Source of the DNA: Chloroflexota bacterium
GTDB taxonomy: Bacteria; Chloroflexota; Limnocylindria; Limnocylindrales; CSP1-4
Assembly: GCA_027457005.1 (NCBI GenBank)
Contig: DAIDTV010000083.1
Location: forward strand, 1-6,911
Length of the DNA: 6,911 bases
Reading direction: 5' to 3'
The notes below the pieces were generated by a model. That model did no database searches and was not told the DNA's origin. It saw nothing but the letters and a program-made list of their open reading frames with translations. Shown here in pieces: positions 1-4,372 of this stretch (position 1 is its first letter; every line of letters begins with the position of its first letter). Both the position numbers and the translations under genes were made by a program.

Positions 1-23
1 CAGTGGCGCCGGTGGCTACTCAT
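1..23 (-). CDS. Possible start of the next gene, cut by the window edge
   Basis: ATG at 23 overlaps the TAG of the preceding gene by 8 nt and has GAGG about 9 nt upstream. Only seven codons (M-S-S-H-R-R-H) are visible and the frame is open to the edge. It fits the overlap pattern of the operon but is too short to judge. Confidence 0.35.
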
Positions 24-282
24 CCGCGGCCGCCTCGTAGGCGACATCGCGCTCCCACAGGACCACGCCGCCCCAGGCCACGATCCGGACGGTGAGCCGT
101 CCGGGCACGTAGGCCTGCATCTGCACCTGCAGGCCTATGGGGCGCCTCGTGGGCATCTCCGGGCTCGAGATCCTGGTGTCGAGCGGGCGCGGGATGGGCT
201 GGCGCAGATGGTCCGGCTGGACGAGCTCGAGCAACCGGTCGAGCTTGTCGCCCAAGCCTTCGGGGTCAGAGCCAGGCGTCAC
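16..282 (-). CDS. Small hypothetical protein (88 aa)
   Basis: GTG start in a GTGA overlap and with GGAGG 5 nt upstream. Residues 5-30 form an amphipathic helix (G-L-G-D-K-L-D-R-L-L-E-L-V-Q-P-D-H-L). A Pro/Arg linker follows (about 30-48), then a beta-type segment I-G-L-Q-V-Q-M-Q-A-Y-V and R-L-T-V-R-I-V-A-W-G-G-V-V-L-W-E, and an acidic end. It has no cysteines and no membrane segment. The helix-linker-beta layout suggests a small oligomerising protein, but I do not recognise a family. It is the last complete gene of the left block in the window. Confidence 0.7.
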   Translation of the reverse strand: MTPGSDPEGLGDKLDRLLELVQPDHLRQPIPRPLDTRISSPEMPTRRPIGLQVQMQAYVPGRLTVRIVAWGGVVLWERDVAYEAAADE

Positions 283-635
283 GACTTCCTCCGGCGAGCG
301 GGCGGGTCGGCGGGGGGGACGTAGCAGATGCGGCAGGCCGGAGCCCCGGCGAGCGTGCGCAGGCCGAAGTGCCCGCATGCCACGAAGCCGGCCAGCACGT
401 AGGGCACGCCCGGATGGTCGTCGTCGATCGGCGAGCCTCGGTCCGCCCACCGGGGCCCCAGGCCGTGCACCGTGCAGACGTGGTGCAGGGGGTCATCAAG
501 GGCGTACTGGGGCACCGCGTCGACGCCGAACCGCGCGATGGCATCCCCCACGCTCAGGGGCGGCCGGAGCGGCCAGGCGAGGTAGGTGACGAGCGGCGAC
601 ACCTCGCGAACCGGCCGGGAGTCCGCGTACCTCAC
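279..635 (-). CDS. Hypothetical protein with Cys/His pairs (118 aa)
   Basis: The start is the GTG at 635 in a GTGA overlap with the Cys-rich mini-gene; the same frame is open far upstream, but that part overlaps the winged-helix gene out of frame. The first half contains V-T-Y-L-A-W-P-L and V-G-D-A-I-A-R-F-G-V-D-A-V-P-Q-Y-A. The second half has Cys54 in H-H-V-C-T-V-H, an acidic I-D-D-D-H turn, V-A-C87-G-H-F-G, and C101-R-I-C104 followed by a basic Pro/Arg tail. Cys54, Cys87, Cys101 and Cys104, with several His, could form a zinc site, so I group it loosely with the other Cys-rich proteins. There is no membrane segment and no recognised family. Confidence 0.7.
   Translation of the reverse strand: MRYADSRPVREVSPLVTYLAWPLRPPLSVGDAIARFGVDAVPQYALDDPLHHVCTVHGLGPRWADRGSPIDDDHPGVPYVLAGFVACGHFGLRTLAGAPACRICYVPPADPPARRRKS
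288..292 (-). promoter_or_regulatory. Shine-Dalgarno for GTG 282
   Basis: GGAGG ends 5 nt before the GTG at 282 and supports that start over the longer upstream frame. Confidence 0.7.
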
Positions 636-736
636 AGGAAGCCACACCTTCCCCGGCAGAGCAGGCAGAAGCCGGCCACGTGCCAGCGTCGACAGTGGGT
701 GCAGGCCAGACAGCGGCACGAGCCCGGGCGCCTCAC
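632..736 (-). CDS. 34-aa Cys-rich putative zinc mini-protein
   Basis: GTG at 736 overlaps the winged-helix stop (GTGA), and its own TGA overlaps the next GTG (GTGA again), so it fits exactly into the overlap chain. Seven of 34 residues are cysteine: Cys7, 9, 12, 15 (C-R-C-L-A-C-T-H-C), Cys24 and 27 (C-L-L-C) and Cys31, with His14, His19 and Trp18. CxxC pairs separated by about 9-12 residues could hold one or two zinc ions in a miniature ribbon. About 29 of 34 codons end in G or C, like the neighbours. It has many Arg residues, so nucleic-acid binding is plausible. Without this gene the following start would have no coupled upstream stop. The function is unknown. Confidence 0.66.
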   Translation of the reverse strand: MRRPGSCRCLACTHCRRWHVAGFCLLCRGRCGFL

Positions 737-1332
737 CGCGCCACCGGATGGCCCTGGCGGATCGCCTCGGTCTCGGCTGCCGCCTTGTCCGATGCTCCCT
801 TGATCCAGTCCGCGTAGGCGAGGGCCCGCGTCTCCTGCGCGCCGGCGAAGCGTTCCAGCACGGCCAGGAACCTGATGCCCAAGTCGAGGACCGCATCCTC
901 CGCGTCGGACAGCCCCTGCATTGCAGGGGGCTCGGGTGCCGGAGTAGGATCCCGTGCAACCCGTGCCCCGCCCGGAGCCTGATCAGCCCTGGGGGAACGC
1001 AGAGCCAGGCCCCCGGGAGTTGACTGCCTGGGGGCCGTTTCATGCCCGCGCGGGAGCAGCCGGCCGGTCTCCGGGTCGCGCGGCTGCGTCTGGATGAGGG
1101 TCGCGCTGTGGACGCTGCGGGGGCTCGAGGGGAGCGTCTCCCCGGCCAGGTAGTAGCTCCGACCGCGCCGCTCGACCATCCCCGCGCGCTCGAGGTTGCC
1201 AAGCTGACGCCCGATCGTGCTCGAGGGACGTCGCATGTTCAGGGCGATGTCGTGAGCCGACCCGGGACTGTGCTCGAGGGTCCGCAGGAGGGCCACGGTG
1301 TCCCGCGTGGTCCACGTGTGCCGGTCACTCAC
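733..1332 (-). CDS. Winged-helix DNA-binding protein with C-terminal helical domain (199 aa)
   Basis: GTG start with GGGAG 6 nt upstream, overlapping the previous stop by 8 nt. Residues 8-64 read as a MarR/ArsR-like winged helix: helix T-R-D-T-V-A-L-L-R-T-L-E, a turn, S-A-H-D-I-A-L-N-M, recognition helix P-S-S-T-I-G-R-Q-L-G-N-L-E-R-A-G, then the wing M-V-E-R-R-G-R-S-Y-Y-L. Residues 65-138 are Pro/Arg/Ala-rich and probably disordered. Residues 141-192 are helical (D-A-E-D-A-V-L-D-L-G-I-R-F-L-A-V-L-E) and may mediate dimerisation or partner binding. It is likely a viral transcription regulator acting with, or after, the ribbon-helix-helix protein; the target is unknown. The stop overlaps the start of a 34-aa Cys-rich gene (GTGA). 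Confidence 0.8.
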   Translation of the reverse strand: MSDRHTWTTRDTVALLRTLEHSPGSAHDIALNMRRPSSTIGRQLGNLERAGMVERRGRSYYLAGETLPSSPRSVHSATLIQTQPRDPETGRLLPRGHETAPRQSTPGGLALRSPRADQAPGGARVARDPTPAPEPPAMQGLSDAEDAVLDLGIRFLAVLERFAGAQETRALAYADWIKGASDKAAAETEAIRQGHPVAR

Positions 1333-1618
1333 CTTGTGCTCCCTTCAGGAAGGCGGCCGCGGATGCCCGCGTGAACGGATCGGCCCGGGGATCCATGAGG
1401 ACGTGGCGCGCGTAGGTCGCGAGGGCCCCGCGCGTCCACTGAACGCCGTCGAGCGTCACCAGCACGACGGGATCCGCAACGTCTGCGGATTCCGAGGGGA
1501 ACGTCGCTGCCGTTGCAAACCCCCCTGAGCGTGCGGATCTCGCGGCCAGAGTCCGAGCCGTTGCAGTGCGCGTGTGGTAGTGGGCACGGCGGGTGCGCAC
1601 GTGCTTCCGGGTTGGCAC
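1325..1618 (-). CDS. Hypothetical protein with basic N-terminus (97 aa)
   Basis: The start is probably GTG 1618, one base after the previous TAA, with a GGTGGG-like ribosome site 7 nt upstream; GTG 1630 is an alternative adding four residues. The first 30 residues are strongly basic with several His (R-K-H-V-R-T-R-R-A-H-Y-H-T-R) and could contact nucleic acid. The second half is a compact segment with a hydrophobic strand D-P-V-V-L-V-T-L-D-G-V-Q-W and then helices around A-L-A-T-Y-A-R-H-V-L and T-R-A-S-A-A-A-F-L-K. It has no cysteines. No family is recognised. It overlaps the winged-helix gene that follows by 8 nt, which suggests joint expression with that regulator. Confidence 0.66.
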   Translation of the reverse strand: MPTRKHVRTRRAHYHTRTATARTLAARSARSGGFATAATFPSESADVADPVVLVTLDGVQWTRGALATYARHVLMDPRADPFTRASAAAFLKGAQGE

Positions 1619-1619
1619 G

Positions 1620-1979
1620 TTATGTCCCACCCTTCGCGCGGGATTCGTGGGCCGCGCCGCGCAGGCGCCGGCCGTACTCGCTGTCGGGGTTCCACCAGTC
1701 CGAGGGGAGGCCCGGACCGCCGCGCATCTGGTCGAGCTTCTCGACCTGCCCGGTGAGCACGGCGGCTGCATCCTTGAGCTCGCCGATGGGCTGGCGCGGC
1801 CGGGGGTACCGGGGCGAGCGCAGCATGTGGCGCTCGATCGCCAGGCGCACGAGGGCACCGTCGTACTCGACCTCCGAGACGGCCGAGCGCCAGCCGAGCC
1901 AGGCCCACCAGTAGCCGGCCGCGAACACGAGCGCGAGCACGAGGATGCCGGCGGGGATCCAGAGCGGGGAGATCGTCAC
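1620..1979 (-). CDS. N-terminally membrane-anchored helical protein (119 aa)
   Basis: The start is the GTG at 1979 in a GTGA overlap, with AAGG about 7 nt upstream; the long upstream frame is shadow. Residues 5-29 form one membrane helix (P-L-W-I-P-A-G-I-L-V-L-A-L-V-F-A-A-G-Y-W-W-A-W-L), with four Trp clustered towards its end. It is followed by an Arg and a polar helical region: A-V-S-E-V-E-Y-D-G-A-L-V-R-L-A-I-E-R, a Pro/Arg turn near 55-64, then a second helix E-L-K-D-A-A-A-V-L-T-G-Q-V-E-K-L-D-Q-M. The tail is Gly/Arg-rich with S-D-W-W-N-P-D-S-E-Y. An anchor plus coiled-coil-like arm is also the layout of phage inner-membrane spanins, but a virion membrane protein is equally possible; no family match is claimed. 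Confidence 0.72.
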   Translation of the reverse strand: MTISPLWIPAGILVLALVFAAGYWWAWLGWRSAVSEVEYDGALVRLAIERHMLRSPRYPRPRQPIGELKDAAAVLTGQVEKLDQMRGGPGLPSDWWNPDSEYGRRLRGAAHESRAKGGT

Positions 1980-2257
1980 AACTGGCCCTTCGCTTCCTTG
2001 GTGCGCCGCTCGGGCGCCGGCAAGCCCGCGCGGGCCCAGAGGGGCGCGTGCGCGCGGCAGGCGACCGCGACCAGGCCGGGGACCGCGACCAGGCCGGGGA
2101 CCACGTCCTTGTCGATCGACGCTGGCACCGTGAACTCGCGGTACCGGAAGGCGGGCACGTTCTTCGGGCTGCCGTCCCGGGTGAAGTGGGGGAGGGGGCA
2201 CGGGGCGCCGGCACTCGTCTCGACGAAGAGCCGGCCCGCGTGCCGGATGGCGAGCAT
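1976..2257 (-). CDS. Hypothetical protein with a 6-residue tandem repeat (93 aa)
   Basis: ATG start, directly after the previous TAG and behind AAGGAGGG. The first 50 residues read as mixed beta-type sequence (L-A-I-R-H-A-G-R-L-F-V-E-T, then a P-C-P-L-P-H-F segment, then F-R-Y-R-E-F-T-V). Residues 53-66 contain the hexapeptide P-G-L-V-A-V in tandem, created by an exact 18-bp DNA duplication. The end is basic and helical (E-R-R-T-K-E-A-K). The two cysteines (20 and 67) are far apart, so a zinc site is not obvious. It has no convincing membrane segment; the Val-rich repeat is short. No family is recognised. It is coupled to the next gene by a GTGA overlap. Confidence 0.7.
   Translation of the reverse strand: MLAIRHAGRLFVETSAGAPCPLPHFTRDGSPKNVPAFRYREFTVPASIDKDVVPGLVAVPGLVAVACRAHAPLWARAGLPAPERRTKEAKGQL
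2063..2098. repeat. 18-bp perfect tandem duplication
   Basis: The plus-strand unit gaccgcgaccaggccggg occurs at 2063-2080 and 2081-2098 with no mismatch. It is in frame (18 bp) and adds one P-G-L-V-A-V unit to the 93-aa protein, so it could vary in copy number by slippage. Confidence 0.9.
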
Positions 2258-2638
2258 CTAGCGGCCCTCCTTGGCGCGGAACCAGCGCCACAGGTAGTTG
2301 CGACAGGTCGAGCTGCAGGTCCGCCGATCGCCGCGGGGCATGGCCCCCGGGCGCCAGTCGCGGTAGAGGGGACCGCCGCAGTAGGTGCAGCGGTTCCGGT
2401 CGATCAGGTCGTGGTCGGGATGGGCGCACACGACGGCCGCCCGCCTGGTGTCCCATGAGCTGCCCGCCCGCCGCGGGGGCACCAGGTCGTACCCCGGATG
2501 CTCGGCACAGAATCCCGGGCGCGCGTCAGCCGGGGCCGGGGGCAGGCGGCGTTGCGAGGATGCCCGCGCCGGATCGGTCGGCAGGCCGTCCGGTTGCGCG
2601 TCCTGGGGCATCTGTGGCGCGCTAGCCGTTGCAGTCAC
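2258..2638 (-). CDS. Zinc-finger-like protein with disordered N-terminus (126 aa)
   Basis: The start is probably GTG 2638, preceded by a GGGGGG stretch about 6 nt upstream and overlapping the previous gene by 17 nt; GTG 2641 and ATG 2611 are alternatives. Residues 1-40 are Ala/Pro/Gln/Asp-rich and look disordered. Cys44 and Cys71 each sit in a C-A-x-H-P context (F-C-A-E-H-P-G-Y-D-L and V-C-A-H-P-D-H-D-L), an internal repeat. Then comes C84-T-Y-C87-G-G-P-L and, 20 residues on, C108-S-S-T-C112-R-N-Y-L-W-R-W. The CxxCGxPL plus CSxxCR pattern is typical of small zinc ribbons found in GC-rich bacterial and phage proteins. A nucleic-acid or protein-binding role is inferred. Confidence 0.74.
   Translation of the reverse strand: MTATASAPQMPQDAQPDGLPTDPARASSQRRLPPAPADARPGFCAEHPGYDLVPPRRAGSSWDTRRAAVVCAHPDHDLIDRNRCTYCGGPLYRDWRPGAMPRGDRRTCSSTCRNYLWRWFRAKEGR
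2265..2272 (-). promoter_or_regulatory. Strong Shine-Dalgarno before ATG 2257
   Basis: AAGGAGGG lies 7 nt before the ATG, within the last codons of the preceding gene; the TAG stop and ATG are directly adjacent (TAGATG). Confidence 0.75.
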
Positions 2639-2858
2639 CACAGACCCCCCACGTGGCGGCCTGGGCGGCCGAGATCTGGCGCCCGCAGCCCGGGCAGGCG
2701 CGCGGCTCGTAGGGTCGGGGGAGGTGCGCGCGGTAGGCCGCGGCCACGGCCGAGGGCGTCGCGTGACGCCCGGAGGTGCACAGCGCGCAGACCTCGAGGC
2801 GACGCGGCACCCGCGCGTAGCAGGTGCACACGTCGCACGTGCAGCGATGGTCACTCAC
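2622..2858 (-). CDS. Cys-rich putative double zinc-ribbon protein (78 aa)
   Basis: GTG start in a GTGA overlap with the previous stop. Ten cysteines occur in 78 residues: Cys6, 8, 11, 13 (C-T-C-D-V-C-T-C), Cys24 and 27 (C-A-L-C), Cys55 and 58 (C-P-G-C-G) and Cys73 and 76 (C-G-D-C). The last four form a standard zinc-ribbon spacing (CxxC-x14-CxxC). The first six could hold one or two further metal ions. Between them is a short helical linker (about 34-48). Small zinc ribbons are common in viral transcription or replication accessory proteins, but no named family is recognised. It is followed by another putative zinc protein whose frame overlaps this one. Confidence 0.76.
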   Translation of the reverse strand: MSDHRCTCDVCTCYARVPRRLEVCALCTSGRHATPSAVAAAYRAHLPRPYEPRACPGCGRQISAAQAATWGVCGDCNG

Positions 2859-3196
2859 GGTCGGGGGCTCTTCGGCGACGTCGGCGGCCGGTAGCCTCCC
2901 TCGATCGCCTCGCCGAGCAGCATCCGGTAGTAGGTCGACGGATCGAGGCGCCCCTCTGGGCTCGTGACGGCCGCCACGTCATGCGGCTTGCCGATGACGG
3001 TCCGCCCGGCGTACTTCTCAGCCACCCAGCCGGTCGAGCTGCGCGGCTGCGACCAGCGGCCGGAGCCGGCGGGCGGGGTCCAGTCGACCGTCGCCGATCC
3101 GACCGTCTGGCCGGATCCCTCGGACTCGGCCAGGAGCAGACCGCCGACGAACAGGAGCAGCCCGGCCGCCAGGAGTAGGTACAGGAAAGTCAGCAC
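2855..3196 (-). CDS. N-terminally membrane-anchored protein (113 aa)
   Basis: GTG start with GAGGAGG 6 nt upstream. Residues 2-23 are a continuous hydrophobic helix (L-T-F-L-Y-L-L-L-A-A-G-L-L-L-F-V-G-G-L-L-L-A) with no preceding basic residue and no clear signal-peptidase site, so it is probably an uncleaved anchor. The rest is polar: a Ser/Gly/Thr segment, V-D-W-T-P-P near 37-42, W48 and W57, then a small globular-looking region (residues 56-100) containing R-T-V-I-G-K-P-H-D and S-T-Y-Y-R-M-L-L-G-E, and a Pro/Ser/Lys tail. With the 119-aa and 43-aa proteins it is one of three single-span proteins in the window. A virion membrane or host-envelope protein is inferred. The stop overlaps the next GTG as GTGA. 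Confidence 0.72.
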   Translation of the reverse strand: MLTFLYLLLAAGLLLFVGGLLLAESEGSGQTVGSATVDWTPPAGSGRWSQPRSSTGWVAEKYAGRTVIGKPHDVAAVTSPEGRLDPSTYYRMLLGEAIEGGYRPPTSPKSPRP

Positions 3197-3197
3197 G

Positions 3198-3455
3198 TCA
3201 CGCCTCCTCGTCCCGGTGCGCCACGTACTGCGCGCGCGAGTAGTCGCTGGCCTCGATCCACGTGGAGCGCGCGCGGCGGTAGCGGTCGAGCTCGTCCGCG
3301 ACCCAGTCCTCACAAGTGGCATGGATCTCGCGACCGTGCTCGGCATAGAAGTCGACGGCTTCGGCGAGACTGAGTGCGGTGTCGGCCCACGCCTCGTAGC
3401 GCCTCCGGGTCGCGGCCTGCGCCTTCTCGACGTCGTCGATCGACACCCGTGACAT
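3198..3455 (-). CDS. Acidic helical hypothetical protein (85 aa)
   Basis: I choose ATG 3455. An in-frame ATG at 3557 has a better ribosome site (TAAGG, 7 nt) and would give 119 residues, but the extra 34 codons have low third-position GC and read like a leader, so the longer form is less likely though not excluded. The 85 residues are almost entirely helical and charged: S-I-D-D-V-E-K-A-Q-A-A-T-R-R-R-Y, a long central helix around A-E-A-V-D-F-Y-A-E-H, one cysteine (Cys48), and a Tyr/Arg-rich second half ending in H-R-D-E-E-A. There is no membrane segment. The end of this gene supplies the GAGGAGG ribosome site for the next. No family is recognised; a small protein-binding or host-inhibiting factor is possible by context only. 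Confidence 0.68.
   Translation of the reverse strand: MSRVSIDDVEKAQAATRRRYEAWADTALSLAEAVDFYAEHGREIHATCEDWVADELDRYRRARSTWIEASDYSRAQYVAHRDEEA
3203..3209 (-). promoter_or_regulatory. Strong Shine-Dalgarno fixing the GTG start at 3196
   Basis: GAGGAGG ends 6 nt before the GTG at 3196. It lies inside the last codons of the preceding gene and selects a start that removes the long Arg/Ser-rich upstream shadow frame. Confidence 0.75.
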
Positions 3456-3477
3456 AACGGTGCGTTCCGGCACCGTT
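3456..3477. repeat. Perfect 8-6-8 inverted repeat touching a start codon
   Basis: AACGGTGC, a 6-nt centre, and GCACCGTT form perfect arms that end at the base before the ATG at 3455. It could be a protein operator, or an RNA hairpin that hides the translation start. It has no T-run, so it is not a classical terminator. Confidence 0.65.
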
Positions 3478-3559
3478 CCAGGGTCTCCACGCTCAGCGCG
3501 TTCCGCGGGGCGGGACAGATCCCGTGTTACATAACTTCTCTTAGCGGTAGTATCCATTC

Positions 3560-3570
3560 GTAAGCCTTAC
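3560..3570. repeat. Palindrome GTAAG-C-CTTAC
   Basis: This perfect 5-1-5 inverted repeat lies just upstream of the alternative ATG at 3557. On the minus strand it contains the TAAGG that would be the Shine-Dalgarno for that start. Its GTAAGC word also occurs in the candidate operator near 3816-3821. Confidence 0.55.
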
Positions 3571-3585
3571 CTACGTACTAGGGGA

Positions 3586-3789
3586 TTACGCGGAGATCGT
3601 CTGGAGGCCGAGGCGGGTGAGCTCGGCCTGGATCCGCTCGTCCCCGGAGTCGGCGAGGGCACGCATGGCCTCGTGGAGCTCCAGCAGCTTCTCGAAGTAC
3701 TCGTCGAAGCTGAGCCCACGGATCTGCCGCGCCTGCGTGATCCGCGCGTGGACCGAGGCGGGGATGTTCCTCATGAGAATGGCCGGCAT
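3586..3789 (-). CDS. Ribbon-helix-helix DNA-binding protein, likely autorepressor (67 aa)
   Basis: The start is ATG at 3789, with GGAG 5 nt and AGGAG 10 nt upstream. The longer frame upstream overlaps the promoter and the neighbouring gene and is rejected. Residues 4-16 (I-L-M-R-N-I-P-A-S-V-H-A-R) form the expected short beta-strand and turn of the Arc/MetJ-type fold, followed by helix A (about 16-24), the R-G-L-S-F-D-E-Y turn and helix B (about 27-44). The C-terminal 23 residues form an extra helix. Such proteins bind DNA as dimers, with the strand inserted in the major groove. It is the first gene after the promoter, next to a palindrome, so it probably controls its own operon and perhaps the second inverted-repeat region downstream. 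An antitoxin is an alternative, but no toxin-like gene follows directly; the next gene is a small acidic helical protein. Confidence 0.82.
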   Translation of the reverse strand: MPAILMRNIPASVHARITQARQIRGLSFDEYFEKLLELHEAMRALADSGDERIQAELTRLGLQTISA

Positions 3790-3809
3790 ATGCGCTCCGC
3801 TCCTATCTA

Positions 3810-3822
3810 CGCTTTGTAAGCG
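3810..3822. promoter_or_regulatory. Candidate operator: 5-3-5 palindrome over the transcription start
   Basis: CGCTT-TGT-AAGCG is a perfect inverted repeat beginning 1 bp downstream of the -10 hexamer and covering the expected start of transcription. That position suits repression by a small dimeric regulator. The gene directly downstream encodes a ribbon-helix-helix protein, so autoregulation is the simplest reading, but binding is inferred. Confidence 0.5.
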
Positions 3823-3823
3823 C

Positions 3824-3852
3824 ACGATAGAGGACCGTTGCATACCTGTCAA
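3824..3852 (-). promoter_or_regulatory. Sigma70-type promoter for the left operon
   Basis: Read on the minus strand, the -35 is TTGACA (3852-3847, full consensus), the spacer is 17 bp, and the -10 is TATCGT (3829-3824, 4 of 6 matches, keeping the first TA and last T). Transcription would start near 3817, about 30 bp before the ATG of the ribbon-helix-helix gene. The 101-bp gap it occupies is visibly less GC-rich around the -10 than the genes. It would drive the left gene block. Confidence 0.72.
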
Positions 3853-3890
3853 GCCCCCGAGTTTCCGGTGCCCGGTGACGGTCGAGCGGC

Positions 3891-4022
3891 TCACGGGCGC
3901 CGCCCCTGGTGGTAGATCGCGACCAGGACGGCGAGGATCAGCACGAGCAGCACGAAGAGGGCCAGCGGGGGGAGGGCGGTCCACATGTCGGCGCGCTGCG
4001 TGGCGGCATCGGCGAGCGTCAC
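3891..4022 (-). CDS. 43-aa single-span membrane protein
   Basis: The start is the GTG at 4022 in a GTGA overlap with the upstream stop. A longer version would begin at ATG 4097, but its extra residues lie over the end of the preceding gene and look like frame shadow. Residues 1-18 are polar, then a run of about 20 hydrophobic residues (A-L-F-V-L-L-V-L-I-L-A-V-L-V-A-I) ends in Y-H-Q-G-R-R-P. The basic tail suggests the C-terminus faces the cytoplasm, or the inside of a virion membrane. It is the last gene of the block containing the membrane-anchored lysozyme-like protein, so a small holin-like pore protein or a minor virion membrane protein are both reasonable guesses. Length and topology alone cannot separate them. 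Confidence 0.68.
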   Translation of the reverse strand: MTLADAATQRADMWTALPPLALFVLLVLILAVLVAIYHQGRRP

Positions 4023-4372
4023 GGCCGGCTCTCGCGTTCCATCCGCCGGGCCTGGGCGGGGGAGATGTGGTAGTAGCTGGCGAGGTGCGCGATCCATTCG
4101 CGCTGCGTCTCGGACTTCAACCAGTCGCGCGCGCCGGGATGCCGGTAGTAGGCGCGGACGCGCAGCTTGCCCCGGTGGATCCCGGGCGGGTGAGGGAAGC
4201 GGCGACGGTAGGCGCGGACGCGGTCGACCTCACGCAGGCTGTATTGCCGCGACTCGGCCCGGACCTTGACGCGCGATCGCCCGCGCGGGGTGTAGACGCC
4301 GGTCTCCGGGTCGACGTGGCCCGAGCGGCGCGTGAAGGCGTCGCGCGCAACGTGGGGCGCGTAGGCAGCCAT
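4019..4372 (-). CDS. Basic hypothetical protein with internal duplication (117 aa)
   Basis: The ATG at 4372 overlaps the stop of the lysozyme-like gene in TGATG, arguing for translational coupling rather than an independent ribosome site (no good Shine-Dalgarno is seen). The protein is strongly basic, with Arg throughout, and has many aromatic residues and His. The pentapeptide R-V-R-A-Y occurs twice, about 20 residues apart, each followed by Arg/Tyr and a His-Pro-Pro-Gly or His-Pro-Gly turn. The C-terminal third is helical: a D-W-L-K segment, then a W-I-A-H-L-A-S-Y-Y helix, then S-P-A-Q-A-R-R-M. It has no cysteines and no membrane segment. It could bind nucleic acid or the inner leaflet of a membrane; I do not recognise a family. 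Confidence 0.75.
   Translation of the reverse strand: MAAYAPHVARDAFTRRSGHVDPETGVYTPRGRSRVKVRAESRQYSLREVDRVRAYRRRFPHPPGIHRGKLRVRAYYRHPGARDWLKSETQREWIAHLASYYHISPAQARRMERESRP
4148..4222. repeat. 15-bp direct repeat inside the basic protein gene
   Basis: The plus-strand word gtaggcgcggacgcg occurs at 4148-4162 and again at 4208-4222, exactly 60 bp apart and in the same reading frame. On the minus strand both copies encode the R-V-R-A-Y pentapeptide with the same codons, consistent with a recent or conserved internal duplication. Confidence 0.8.

Larger units (their letters stand above)
3456..3585 (-). promoter_or_regulatory. 130-bp regulatory gap with multiple inverted repeats
   Basis: This stretch lies between the ribbon-helix-helix gene and the next well-supported start at 3455. 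It is less GC-rich than the genes. It carries GTAAG-C-CTTAC (3560-3570), GTTA-CA-TAAC (3526-3535), CGGGA-CAGA-TCCCG (3511-3524) and AACGGTGC-N6-GCACCGTT (3456-3477). A possible weak minus-strand promoter is TGGATA, 17 bp, TATGTA near 3556-3528, which I do not trust. If the next gene instead starts at 3557, most of this would be coding, but third-codon-position GC there is only about half, unlike the rest of the window. Confidence 0.5.

Noticed and set aside
1005..1036. GC-rich inverted repeats CCAGGC/GCCTGG and GGCCCCC/GGGGGCC
   Set aside because: They lie inside the Pro/Arg-rich coding part of the winged-helix gene, have no T-run and compete with each other; likely composition effects, not a terminator.
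3456..3557. Start of the acidic helical gene at ATG 3557 (119 aa)
   Set aside because: The ribosome site is acceptable, but the added codons have about half G/C at the third position and the stretch is full of inverted repeats; kept as an alternative only.
3853..3890. Possible terminator after the 43-aa gene
   Set aside because: Only a short CCGG-GCA-CCGG element is seen, with no T-run, so an intrinsic terminator is not supported.
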